A stretch of DNA of 64,000 bases from NCBI RefSeq assembly GCF_009923995.1, contig NZ_RFSK01000004.1, positions 1 through 64,000 of the forward strand, in the 5' to 3' direction. The notes under the pieces were generated by a model that was not told where the DNA came from, ran no database searches, and saw nothing but the letters and a program-made list of their open reading frames with translations. Each line of letters opens with the position of its first letter. Position 1 is the first letter of the stretch. This document shows, piece by piece, positions 9,373 to 17,406 of the stretch. Made by a program: the position numbers and the translations under genes. This DNA comes from Janthinobacterium sp. Lineage in GTDB: Bacteria > Pseudomonadota > Gammaproteobacteria > Burkholderiales > Burkholderiaceae_D.

Positions 9373-10293
9373 TCAGAGCAGGCCGGCGGCGGCCACGATG
9401 GTGCGCACGCGCTCGACGGCCGCGTCCGGCAACAAACGGTTCGGCTTGCTCATCAAACGGTGGTCGATGATGCCCATCAGCTGCATGGCTGTCTTGAAGC
9501 CGCCCACGCCGGAGGCGTTGGGGCTGGTGTAGGGCACGCCGTGGAAGACGATGTCGAACAGGGCGATCAGGCGTTCCTGCTCGGCGCGCGCGCCTTCCCA
9601 GTCGCCGGCGCGGGCCAGCTCGTACAGGCGCACGTAGCCGGCCGGGTCGACGTTGCCCAGGCCGGGTACGCAGCCGTGGGCGCCGCCCAGCAGGGCGTAG
9701 TCGACCGTCGTTTCGGACCCCGTGAGGATGGCGAAGTCGGGCGCGTCGGCAAAGTCGCGCATCAGCATGCGCATGTTGCCGTCGTCGCCGCTGCTGTCCT
9801 TGACGGCGCAGATCAAGCCTTCGTCGTACATGGCGCGCAAGGTCTCGCGGCTCAGTTTGCTGTGCACGCAGACGGGAATGTCATAGGCGATGATGGGCAG
9901 GTCGACGGCTTGCTGGATGTAGCGGAAATGGTCGATGGTTTCCGCCGGGCTGGTGCGCGTGTAGAACGGCGCCGTGACGACCAGGCCTTGCACGCCCAGT
10001 TCCTTGGCCTGCTTCGCGTGTTCGATGCAGCGCTCGGTGGTGGGGTCGATCACGCCGGCCACGAGGGGCACGGCGCCGGCCGCTTCATCGACGGCGATGC
10101 GGATGGCTTCGGCGCGCTCGGCGCCATTGAGGAAAATCACTTCGCTCGTCGAACCCATCAGGAACAGGCCGTGCACGCCGCCATCGATCAGGTGGCGGAT
10201 CACGCGCCGCAGCGACGCTTCGTCGATCTTGCCCTGTTGGTCCAGCGGCGTGACGACGGGAGGGATGATGCCGTGTAATTTCAATGCTGCCAT
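9373..10293 (-). CDS. nanA: N-acetylneuraminate lyase (DapA/NanA family)
   Basis: The 306-residue aldolase cleaves N-acetylneuraminate to ManNAc and pyruvate. Schiff-base Lys165 lies in CAVKDSSG, catalytic Tyr137 in AYDIP, and the carboxylate-binding GTTGE-type motif appears as GSTSE at 47-51. Sequence alone cannot exclude another DapA-family reaction, since the GSTSE variant is not the commonest NanA form, but the flanking transporter, NanE and NanK genes make NanA the natural reading. AAGGAATAATC precedes the ATG, and the gene starts two bases after the permease stop. Confidence 0.88.
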   Translation of the reverse strand: MAALKLHGIIPPVVTPLDQQGKIDEASLRRVIRHLIDGGVHGLFLMGSTSEVIFLNGAERAEAIRIAVDEAAGAVPLVAGVIDPTTERCIEHAKQAKELGVQGLVVTAPFYTRTSPAETIDHFRYIQQAVDLPIIAYDIPVCVHSKLSRETLRAMYDEGLICAVKDSSGDDGNMRMLMRDFADAPDFAILTGSETTVDYALLGGAHGCVPGLGNVDPAGYVRLYELARAGDWEGARAEQERLIALFDIVFHGVPYTSPNASGVGGFKTAMQLMGIIDHRLMSKPNRLLPDAAVERVRTIVAAAGLL

Positions 10294-10295
10294 GA

Positions 10296-11153
10296 TTATT
10301 CCTTGCTATGTTTAGGGTCAAAGGCCTGGCGCAAGCCATCGCCGATAAAGTTGGCGGCCAGGGCGGTAACAACGATCAGCACGCCAGAGGGGAGCCAGAT
10401 CCACGGGTATTGCTTGAGGACGGAAGCCTCCCGCGCAATACTGATCAGGCTGCCCCAGCTGGCGTCCGGCAATTGCACGCCCAGGCCGAGAAAACTCAGT
10501 CCCGCTTCGGCCATGATGGCCGAGACGAAACCAAGGGAAGCGAACACCGCCAGCACATCGATCGTGTTGGGCAGGCAGTGCTTGAAAATCAGGTAGGCGT
10601 GGCCGGCGCCCAGGGTGCGCGCGGCAGCGACGAATTCCATTTCGCGGATGCTCATGATGCGGGCCCGCACCAGGCGGCAGGCCAGCGGCCACGACAGCAG
10701 GCCGATGACGATCACCGTCTTGCCCGTGCCGGAACCGAGCACGGCGGCCAGGGTCATCAGCACGATGACGGGCGGGAAGGTCATCACCATGTCGACGAAG
10801 CGCATGGTCAGATTGTCGATCCAGCCGCCGAAGTAGCCGGCCATGGCGCCCAGGAAGGTGCCGATGACGAGGGCCAGCGCCACGCTGGACACGCCCACGG
10901 CCAGCGAGATACGGCCGGCCGCCAGGGTGCGGGCCAGCATGTCGCGCCCCGTCTGGTCCGTGCCCAACCAGTGCTGGCGCGACGGCGCCTGCAGGGCGGC
11001 GCCCAGGTCGATGGCGTTCGGGTCGTAGGAAAACAGCAGGCCGGAGGCGGCGCACAGCACGGCGATCAGCACGAACAGGCACAGGCCGGCAAAGGCCACC
11101 TTGCTGGAGCGAAATTGCTTCCAGCGCGAGGGCGGGAGGGGAGCTTGCGTCAT
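10296..11153 (-). CDS. ABC transporter permease (DppC-like), sialic acid uptake
   Basis: The 285-residue inner-membrane protein has five to six hydrophobic segments and the binding-protein-dependent permease EAA loop (EFVAAARTLGAGHAYLIFKH). The N-terminal QHWLGTDQTGRDML stretch is the hallmark of DppC/OppC permeases. GAGGA lies nine bases before the ATG. The 114-bp gap upstream contains an imperfect GC-rich hairpin without a T tract. Confidence 0.9.
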   Translation of the reverse strand: MTQAPLPPSRWKQFRSSKVAFAGLCLFVLIAVLCAASGLLFSYDPNAIDLGAALQAPSRQHWLGTDQTGRDMLARTLAAGRISLAVGVSSVALALVIGTFLGAMAGYFGGWIDNLTMRFVDMVMTFPPVIVLMTLAAVLGSGTGKTVIVIGLLSWPLACRLVRARIMSIREMEFVAAARTLGAGHAYLIFKHCLPNTIDVLAVFASLGFVSAIMAEAGLSFLGLGVQLPDASWGSLISIAREASVLKQYPWIWLPSGVLIVVTALAANFIGDGLRQAFDPKHSKE

Positions 11154-11267
11154 AAATATCCTCTTGGTTATCTCTTGTTTTTTTATAACTTTCCTGGCGC
11201 GGCGGGACGCACGGGTCCCGGCCCCGCCTGTCGCCAGGGGGCAATGCCTGTCAAATGTGCTATGCGG

Positions 11268-12221
11268 CTACTTCAGGGTGATGCGCGGGTCGATCCAGGA
11301 ATACACGAGGTCCGTCAGCATGTTGACGGCGAGAATGGCCAGCGAGACGAACAGGGCGATGCCCATGATCAGCGGATAGTCGCGGCTTTCGATGGCGTCG
11401 AGGAACAGCATGCCCATGCCGGGCCAGGAAAACACCGTCTCGACGAACACGGCGCCGCCGATCAGGCCGCCAAAGCTGGCGCCGATCACGGTGACGATGG
11501 GCACCAGGGTGTTGGGCAGCGCATGGCGCAGCATGACGCGGTTCGGGCTGACGCCCTTGGCGATGGCCGTGCGGATGTAGTCCTGGTTCAGGGTGTCGAG
11601 CAGGCCGGCCCGCGTGTAGCGCATGGTGATGGCGATGAACTGCACCGACAGCACGGCCGCCGGCAAGGCCAGGTGATACAGGATGTCGCCCATGCCCTCC
11701 TTGCCCGGCGTGCTGTAGCCGCCGCTGGGAAACCAGCCCAGCTGCAGCGAAAACACATACATGCCGACGATGCCCACCAAAAAGGCGGGGCTGCTGATGG
11801 CCACATAGGCGAACAGCGACAGCACGTGGTCCAGCTTGCCATTCGCCCGGCGCGCCGAGATCACGCCGAAAATAATGCCCAGCACGGAACCGAGCGCCAG
11901 GCCGGACAGAGCCAGCAGCAAGGTAGGCGCCACCCGGCTGGCGATTTCATCGATGACGCGGGCGCCGTCCTTGTAGCGGTAGCCCAGGTCGCCGCTGGCC
12001 GTCTGCTTGAGCCACAGCACGAAGCGCACGGGCACGGAACGGTCCAGGCCCAGGGTGTGGCGCAGTTGCTCCTTCTGCACGTCCGTCAGGGCCTGGCTGG
12101 GCGGCACGAAGGCGTCGACGGGGTCGCCGGGCGCCATGTTGACCAGCACGAAGACGGTGGCCAGGATGGCCAGCAGGGTGGGGATGTTGACCAGCAGGCG
12201 ATTCACGAGGTACTTGAACAT
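11268..12221 (-). CDS. ABC transporter permease (DppB-like), sialic acid uptake
   Basis: The 317-residue permease begins MFKYLVNRLLVNIPTLLAI, the typical DppB N-terminal membrane segment, carries the GDLGYRYKDG motif, and has the EAA loop (DYIRTAIAKGVSPNRVMLRH). The ATG at 12221 has GGAAG at good distance; an in-frame start 18 nt upstream is less likely. It forms the channel with the DppC-like subunit. Expression is probably lower than that of the binding protein because of the terminator-like hairpin just upstream. Confidence 0.9.
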   Translation of the reverse strand: MFKYLVNRLLVNIPTLLAILATVFVLVNMAPGDPVDAFVPPSQALTDVQKEQLRHTLGLDRSVPVRFVLWLKQTASGDLGYRYKDGARVIDEIASRVAPTLLLALSGLALGSVLGIIFGVISARRANGKLDHVLSLFAYVAISSPAFLVGIVGMYVFSLQLGWFPSGGYSTPGKEGMGDILYHLALPAAVLSVQFIAITMRYTRAGLLDTLNQDYIRTAIAKGVSPNRVMLRHALPNTLVPIVTVIGASFGGLIGGAVFVETVFSWPGMGMLFLDAIESRDYPLIMGIALFVSLAILAVNMLTDLVYSWIDPRITLK

Positions 12222-12263
12222 GTTTCTTCCAGGCGGCATGGCCCCCTGCCTTCTCAGCTATGC

Positions 12264-12288
12264 AAAAACCGGCGGGCCGTGGCCCGCC
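12264..12288 (-). terminator. Attenuating terminator between binding-protein and permease genes
   Basis: A perfect inverted repeat, GGCGGGCC-AC-GGCCCGCC on the minus strand (12271-12288), is followed by GG and five T residues. It lies inside the operon between the solute-binding protein and the first permease. Such partial terminators commonly let binding proteins be made in excess over membrane subunits. Confidence 0.7.
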
Positions 12289-12324
12289 AACGGGATGACG
12301 TGTGACGGTGAGGGGGGACGCCGC

Positions 12325-13890
12325 TCAGCGCAGCTGCCACAGCTCCGGCTTGTCCTGGTAGCGTCCGCCGGCCGGGGCCGGGGTCCAGATCATGTTCTCG
12401 ACATTCCTGGCGAAGCCGCCGAAGCGGTTGGCGCTCCACAGGGGGATCCAGGGCAGCTGCGCATTCGTGATGCCGCAGGCGTCGCGGTACAGGGCCGTGC
12501 GCTTGGCGTCGTCCGTTTCCAGCTGGCCCGCGTCGAGCAGGCCATCGAGCTGCGGTAGCTTGACGCGCATGCGGTTGACGCCCTTGGGCGGCGCATACGC
12601 CGAGTGCAGCATGGGCGTCAGGGCGCTGGGATCGGGACCCACGCCGCCGCCCGCGAAGACCATGCTGAAGCGGTTGGCATCGACCAGCTGGCCATACGTG
12701 GGGCTGTCGACGAAGCGGGGCTTGAGGTTGACGCCCACCTGCGCCAGCATCGACTGCAGGCTGGCGATGACGTCCTTCGATACCTGGTCGTTGTAATACG
12801 TGAGCAGTTCCACGGGCTGGCCCTTGCTCAGCTGTTCCCAGTTGGCGGCCGCCAGCAGGGTTTTCGCCTTGGCGACATTCGTTTCATACTTGTCCAGCTT
12901 GGCAGGCTGGAACTTCGGCAGGGTCAGCGCGCAGTGGGCGAGGGTGGCGCTGTTGTTGTAGATGCTCTTGACGATGGCGGGCCGGTCGATGGCGTACAGG
13001 ATCGCCTGGCGCACGCGCACGTCCTGGAAGCGCGGGTCCGTGTGGTTCACGCCCAGGTAGTTGAGCACGTGGGACGGGCCGGAAATCACGTTGAACGCCT
13101 TGCTGGCCTGGTTTTCCTTGACCTGGTCCATGGTCAGGTAGGTAAACTGGATTTCATTCGAGGCCAGGGCCAGGGCGGCCGCGCTGGCATCCTTGAAGTA
13201 GCGGTTGATCAGCTTGTCCAGTTTCGGCTTGCCACGGTAGTAATCGGCATTCGCCGTCAGCTCCACATACTGGTCGGGCAGGTATTTGCTCCATTTGAAC
13301 GGGCCCGTGCCCACGGGCGTCTTCCACCAGGCGGCGTTGCGCAATTCCGTGATGGGCACGCTCATCAGCAGATGCCGGGGCACGATCATGATGCTGGTGA
13401 AGGCGTCGGGCAGGGTCACGTCGGGGCGCGCCAGTTCGATGACGACGGTGCTGGCGTCCGGCGTCCTGACGGCGCTGACGTCCGCCAGGCGCGGGGCGAA
13501 CACGCTGGCCAGCTCGGGGCTGCGGATCAGCTCCAGGGTGAACTTCACGTCGGCCGATGTGAACGGCTTGCCGTCGTGCCACTTGACGTCCTTGCGCAGC
13601 TTCAGGGTCAGCGTCTTGCCATCCTTGGCATAGGTCCAGCCTTCGGCCAGGTCGCCCGAGATCTTTTGCAGGCTGACGTCGTACAGCGTGAGGGTGGAGA
13701 AATACTTGTTGTAGAAGCTGAAGCCCGCGGCCGCCGTCAGCGGATTGAATTTCTGCGCATTGCCGGACGGACCCACGTCGAAGGCGCCGACGAAGACCTG
13801 GTCGGCCGCCTGGGCGGCTCCCGACAGGCAGGCAAGGGCGGCGAAGGCCGCGGGGAGCAGAAATTTGACGGAGGGACGGGACGCAAACAT
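12325..13890 (-). CDS. Periplasmic solute-binding protein, family 5 (SatA-like), sialic acid uptake
   Basis: The 521-residue protein has a signal peptide (KFLLPAAFAALACLSGAAQA) and a family 5 extracellular solute-binding domain with the diagnostic block DVKWHDGKPFTSADVKFTLE and VRQAILYAIDRPAI. Family 5 proteins usually bind peptides, opines or nickel; a sialic acid-binding member (SatA) is known. Substrate is therefore inferred from the operon. GAGG precedes the ATG. The gene lies 54 bp after the regulator gene. Confidence 0.88.
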   Translation of the reverse strand: MFASRPSVKFLLPAAFAALACLSGAAQAADQVFVGAFDVGPSGNAQKFNPLTAAAGFSFYNKYFSTLTLYDVSLQKISGDLAEGWTYAKDGKTLTLKLRKDVKWHDGKPFTSADVKFTLELIRSPELASVFAPRLADVSAVRTPDASTVVIELARPDVTLPDAFTSIMIVPRHLLMSVPITELRNAAWWKTPVGTGPFKWSKYLPDQYVELTANADYYRGKPKLDKLINRYFKDASAAALALASNEIQFTYLTMDQVKENQASKAFNVISGPSHVLNYLGVNHTDPRFQDVRVRQAILYAIDRPAIVKSIYNNSATLAHCALTLPKFQPAKLDKYETNVAKAKTLLAAANWEQLSKGQPVELLTYYNDQVSKDVIASLQSMLAQVGVNLKPRFVDSPTYGQLVDANRFSMVFAGGGVGPDPSALTPMLHSAYAPPKGVNRMRVKLPQLDGLLDAGQLETDDAKRTALYRDACGITNAQLPWIPLWSANRFGGFARNVENMIWTPAPAGGRYQDKPELWQLR

Positions 13891-13944
13891 GGATTTCTAA
13901 CCTCTATGTGATGAACAAAAAAAGGTGACGCCGCGTGTTGCTGG

Positions 13945-14637
13945 CTAGGCGGTGTCTTTCGGGTAACGCTTGAAGATGGAATCGAAATGCTCGGTGTAGG
14001 CCCGCATCAGGCCCGCTTCATCCTTGTTTTCCAGCATTTCCACGATGGCGATATGGTCGCGCGCCGTCGCTTCCATGGCCCAGGGGTCGAGCTGGGCGGC
14101 CGTGGACGCCTTGTGCATATTGTTGAAGACGTTCCAGAACAGGTCGATCAAGGCCAGCAGGAAGCGGTTGTTCAGGCACGAGTACATTTCGGCATGGAAA
14201 GCGCGGTCTTCGGCGGGGAAGGTTTCCTGCCGCAGCGCCTTTTCCAGCATCGTGTCGGCCAGGTCGCGCAGCACGGCGATGTGCTTCGGCGTGATGTTTT
14301 TCACCACGGAAGGAATCGCGCCGATTTCCAGGTAGGTGCGCACGTACAGCAGGTCCGTGATCTGGTCGTCGTTGGCGACCATGGAATACGGCAGGTTGTC
14401 GAGGATGGAATCGAAGGAAAAGGCTTTCACGAAGATGCCTTCGCCGTGGCGCGACTCGATCACGCCCAGCGATTCGAGGGCCTTGACGGCTTCGCGCAGG
14501 CTGGGGCGGCTCATGTTGAGCTCCTCGGCCATGCGCGCCTCGGGCGGCAGGGCATCGTTCGCCTTCAGGTTGTTCTGCTCGATGAATTCCTTGATTTTGA
14601 CTTGCGCGTGGCGGTAAGCCGGTATCTTTGTGACCAT
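13945..14637 (-). CDS. FadR-subfamily GntR transcriptional regulator (NanR-like)
   Basis: The 230-residue regulator has an N-terminal winged helix-turn-helix (LPPEARMAEELNMSRPSLRE and the GVIESRHGEGIFV wing) and a C-terminal FCD ligand domain with its metal/ligand histidines (FHAEM, H at the DHIAIVE helix). It sits inside the long sialic acid operon between a NanM paralogue and the binding-protein gene, so it probably controls both sialic acid operons and its own synthesis. The duplicated 22-bp element at 5621-5642 and 15844-15865 is the best candidate binding site. Repressor relieved by a sialic acid pathway intermediate is inference by analogy to E. coli NanR. Confidence 0.85.
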   Translation of the reverse strand: MVTKIPAYRHAQVKIKEFIEQNNLKANDALPPEARMAEELNMSRPSLREAVKALESLGVIESRHGEGIFVKAFSFDSILDNLPYSMVANDDQITDLLYVRTYLEIGAIPSVVKNITPKHIAVLRDLADTMLEKALRQETFPAEDRAFHAEMYSCLNNRFLLALIDLFWNVFNNMHKASTAAQLDPWAMEATARDHIAIVEMLENKDEAGLMRAYTEHFDSIFKRYPKDTA

Positions 14638-14651
14638 TGTTTTCTCACTAA

Positions 14652-15773
14652 TTAAGCAGGGTACGACACGGTATCATGGCCGGGGCCATTCGATAACGTT
14701 ATTGCCAAGGTTTCCAGGGTGGCAGCGCCCCCATCGGTATCGCCGCCCACCAGCAGCAGGCTGTTGCCCACCTGGAAGGACAGGCCATGCGCGCGGGGCG
14801 CCGGCAGCAAGCCCAGCAGGCGCCATTGCCCGCCGGCAAAGCCGTACAGCTCGCGGCGCCAGGACTTGGCCAGGCCCGCATGGGCGTGCAGTTGCTGCTG
14901 TGCATAGTTGGCGCTGGCGCCGATGAAGTGCGTGCCGCCGGCGAGGACGGGCATGCCGCCGCACAGGCCGCCAAACGCGGCCGCCACGCCTTCCTGCGGC
15001 ACGCCGGGTGCCGTGTCCGGCAAGGCGCGCCGCTCCCAGCCGCCGGCGTCTGGCCGCGCATGCCAGGCCAGCGGCGTGCGCAGGCCCGGCTTGATTTCGC
15101 CGCTGGACACGATGGGACCGTCTGCGGCAGCGATGGCGACGGCGCCGCAGGTGCCGGCAAACGGCAGCACGCCGTCATCCTGCAGGGTGGCAGTGCGCGG
15201 GGCGAAGCGCCATTGATGGCGGTTCCATTCGAAGGCGGCGACGGGGCGGGCCATGTAGGCGCGCAGGATGGCGGGCCGCTCAAGCTCGCCGGCGGCCGCA
15301 TGGGCCGTGCAAAAGTCGTCGAACTGGGCGCGGTGGTAGCCGCCGAAGAGCACGATGCTGCCATCCGCCTGGGCCAGGGCCGAGGCGCCCAGCAAGCCCA
15401 GCGGCAGTTGCAGGTCCAGTTGCTGCCAGGCATCAAGCGTGGTGTCGTAGCGCCAGACGGCGTCGGACTGGCGGGCGCTGTGGCCCGCAGGCGTGATGGC
15501 GCCGCCGAACACATAGAGGAACTGGCCGCTGGCGGCGCAGGCGGCGCCAGCCGGAGCCGTGCCTGGAAAGTCCGCCATGCGCTGCCAGCCGTGAGCGCGC
15601 CGGGCCGTGTCGAGACGGTACCAGGCGACACCCGCGCTGCCCAGGCCCGCATACAGCTGGCCGTCCAGCGCGGCGCCGGCCGCGTCGCGCAGGGCCACGG
15701 GGAAGGCGGGCCAGCTGGTGTCGAACTGCAGGTCGAACGGCGCGGTCATCGTTGTAGCGTCTGGCTGAAGCAT
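14652..15773 (-). CDS. NanM-like Kelch protein lacking a signal peptide
   Basis: The 373-residue protein is a paralogue of the periplasmic NanM at 3190-4338: both share LYAGLGSAG near the N-terminus, Kelch blades such as LYVFGGAI and IVLFGG, and the active-site motif GEIKPGLR. Unlike that copy, it begins MLQPDATTMTAPFDL with no hydrophobic signal, so it is likely cytoplasmic. It could act on sialic acid anomers after import, or on a related sugar acid. GAGAA lies nine bases before the ATG. It is the first gene of the ten-gene sialic acid operon, 14 bp ahead of the regulator gene. Confidence 0.8.
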   Translation of the reverse strand: MLQPDATTMTAPFDLQFDTSWPAFPVALRDAAGAALDGQLYAGLGSAGVAWYRLDTARRAHGWQRMADFPGTAPAGAACAASGQFLYVFGGAITPAGHSARQSDAVWRYDTTLDAWQQLDLQLPLGLLGASALAQADGSIVLFGGYHRAQFDDFCTAHAAAGELERPAILRAYMARPVAAFEWNRHQWRFAPRTATLQDDGVLPFAGTCGAVAIAAADGPIVSSGEIKPGLRTPLAWHARPDAGGWERRALPDTAPGVPQEGVAAAFGGLCGGMPVLAGGTHFIGASANYAQQQLHAHAGLAKSWRRELYGFAGGQWRLLGLLPAPRAHGLSFQVGNSLLLVGGDTDGGAATLETLAITLSNGPGHDTVSYPA

Positions 15774-15828
15774 CGTGAATGTTCTCGGCTGGGCTGTTGC
15801 GGTTCCGAATGACTGAACCGATGAAGCA

Positions 15829-15866
15829 AGTATTGCAGAGTAAGATATCAGATGTCAAACAACTTG
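15829..15866 (-). promoter_or_regulatory. Putative promoter/operator of the ten-gene sialic acid operon
   Basis: On the minus strand TTGACA (bases 15853-15858) is a perfect -35 box with a weak -10 (CAATAC or AATACT) 17-18 bp downstream. The block 15844-15865, containing ATGTCAAACAACTT, matches 20 of 22 bases with the site at 5621-5642. The rest of the interval to 16020 holds no gene that I can see. Confidence 0.6.
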
Positions 15867-16020
15867 TTTGGCTAAATGAAAAAAGTTGCGAAAAAGTTGC
15901 AGCGCGGTGAAAAGGGCCAGGGTGAGGGCGGCGGGCGCGCTGGGCAAAGCGGAGGATAAGCAGGCGCAGGCAGGAGCTGCAGGGGGGAAGAAAGACAGGG
16001 AAAGCGGGGCGGGAAACGCC

Positions 16021-16044
16021 GGCCAGGGCGCAGGGCGCCTGGCC
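16021..16044 (-). terminator. Possible terminator after the DUF3297 gene
   Basis: The arms GGCCAGG and CCTGGCC form a stable hairpin 14 bp past the DUF3297 stop codon. No T tract follows, so termination is only a suggestion. Confidence 0.35.
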
Positions 16045-16057
16045 AGGACGGCACGTC

Positions 16058-16306
16058 TTAGCGGTAGAACGCTTCGACCTTGCCTTTCAATTTGATTTGC
16101 AATGGACGGCCGCGGCGGTCGAGGGACTTGGTGGATGCGACCTTGATCCAGCGTTCGCTGATGCAATATTCTTCCACGTCAAGGCGTTCCTTGTCGTTGA
16201 AGCGGATGCCGACGTCGTTCTCGAACACGGCGGCAACGTGGTAAGGGCTGCTCGGGTCGATCGACAGGCGATCGGGCAATGGGGGTAAGGTGGTGGTATC
16301 GTTCAT
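16058..16306 (-). CDS. DUF3297 family protein
   Basis: The 82-residue protein matches the short DUF3297 family well: LPPLPDRLSIDPSSPYH near the start, GIRFNDKERLDVEEYC in the middle and the C-terminal LDRRGRPLQIKLKGKVEAFY block. The start at 16306 gives the normal family length; an upstream in-frame extension is not conserved in this family. Function is unknown. It stands alone upstream of the sialic acid locus and is probably unrelated to it. Confidence 0.85.
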   Translation of the reverse strand: MNDTTTLPPLPDRLSIDPSSPYHVAAVFENDVGIRFNDKERLDVEEYCISERWIKVASTKSLDRRGRPLQIKLKGKVEAFYR

Positions 16307-16473
16307 GGGCGTAATTATCGCCCAGAATGCCGATCCAGACAACGGGGTATGCCGGCTAATTGCACGGCCCGGCATGCAGGCGTCTTGGCCGGGGGCAAGG
16401 CGGCAGGCGAGGCTGGCGTGCCGGCCCGCCTTGCCGCGTTGCTCCGGCCCCGGGCCGTCACACGGCGTGGGGC

Positions 16474-16797
16474 TCAGGATTTGTCGTCATTCTTGTGGCT
16501 TTGACGGCCCGCTTCCCCGCGCTGCTCAGGCGTGCCGCCCCGCATGCCTGTGCCCGACTGCTGGCTGCCGGCGCCGCCCTTGCCCTGGCCCGATTGCTGG
16601 CCGGACTGTTGCGAGCCAGATTGCTTGTCGGCATCATTCTTGTGGCTCTGGCGGCCCGCTTCCACGTGCTGCTCGTGCGTGCCGCCCTGGGTGCCGCCGG
16701 ACGACTGGCGGCTGCCGGACTGCTTGTCCGACTGCTGGCTGCCCGATGGCTGCCTGCCCGACTGGCCGCCGGTTTTGTCATTGCTGTTCGAAGTCAT
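16474..16797 (-). CDS. KGG-repeat stress-induced protein
   Basis: The 107-residue, highly hydrophilic protein is rich in Gln, Ser and Gly and contains two copies of the KGG-type motif (GGTHEQHVEAGRQSHKND and GGTPEQRGEAGRQSHKND). Such proteins resemble the E. coli YciG family induced under stress and are expected to be disordered. ATG at 16797 has a good GAGGAAA Shine-Dalgarno sequence and starts MTSNSNDK; the longer in-frame start at 16836 has none. Between the two motifs lies a Q/S/G linker with short repeats of QQSGQ type. Confidence 0.8.
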   Translation of the reverse strand: MTSNSNDKTGGQSGRQPSGSQQSDKQSGSRQSSGGTQGGTHEQHVEAGRQSHKNDADKQSGSQQSGQQSGQGKGGAGSQQSGTGMRGGTPEQRGEAGRQSHKNDDKS

Positions 16798-16993
16798 GGT
16801 GGTTTCCTCTGTGGTTGATACGGTAGGGAAGCGCATGCCGTCGCGGATGGAATGCGCCTGCCTGGCATACGGCGCTCGCTTGCACCGCCGAGGCCATTCT
16901 CCCTGCCCGAAGGGGGCCTCACCATAGGGACACTACTTGTCGCCACGTAGGAAAACTCCGTGGTGACTGGCAACCATTTCTACTCCGCACTAT

Positions 16994-17395
16994 TTACAGA
17001 TGCCGCGTCTCCTGCGGCGGCGCGTCCCATATGTCATGCCGGCCGTTGACAAATGTGACGGGCATGTGCGCCAGTTGCGCGGCGGCGGCATCGTCGAGGC
17101 AGTTGACGCTGATGCCGACAAACGGGCCGCTGCGGGGCGAGTCGCCGCGGCCGAACGGGCGCACGCCGCAGTGGCGGCAAAAATAATGGGTCTCGCGGCC
17201 CGCGCCGAAGCGGTATTCGCTCAAGTCCGCCTCGCCGGCCAGCAGGCGGAAGGCGTCGGGCGGCACCAGGCTGGCCCAGCAGCGGACCTTGAGGCAGAAC
17301 GAACAGTTGCAGCGCAGGCTGGGGGCCGCCAGGTCGATCTCGGCCGCAAAGCGCACGGCGCCGCAGTGGCAGCTGCCATGGTAGGTAGTTTTCAT
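16994..17395 (-). CDS. GFA (glutathione-dependent formaldehyde-activating-like) family zinc protein
   Basis: The 133-residue protein shows the GFA/CENP-V zinc-binding pattern: GSCHCGAVRF, CNCSFC and the THYFCRHCGVRPFGRG segment. Proteins of this family are usually small zinc proteins of uncertain substrate, so a formaldehyde role should not be assumed. It begins 11 bp after the stop of the ABC exporter gene on the same strand and may be read through from the peptide-maturation operon, but a functional tie is not shown. Confidence 0.85.
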   Translation of the reverse strand: MKTTYHGSCHCGAVRFAAEIDLAAPSLRCNCSFCLKVRCWASLVPPDAFRLLAGEADLSEYRFGAGRETHYFCRHCGVRPFGRGDSPRSGPFVGISVNCLDDAAAAQLAHMPVTFVNGRHDIWDAPPQETRHL

Positions 17396-17406
17396 CGTGG
17401 CCTGCT

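Noticed and set aside
11160-11267. Terminator between the two permease genes
   Set aside because: A GC-rich imperfect hairpin is present but the minus strand is followed by an A tract, not a T tract.
10308-12305. A 665-codon plus-strand frame over the two permease genes
   Set aside because: Shadow of the DppB/DppC-like genes; His/Gly/Gln-rich low-complexity translation without domains.
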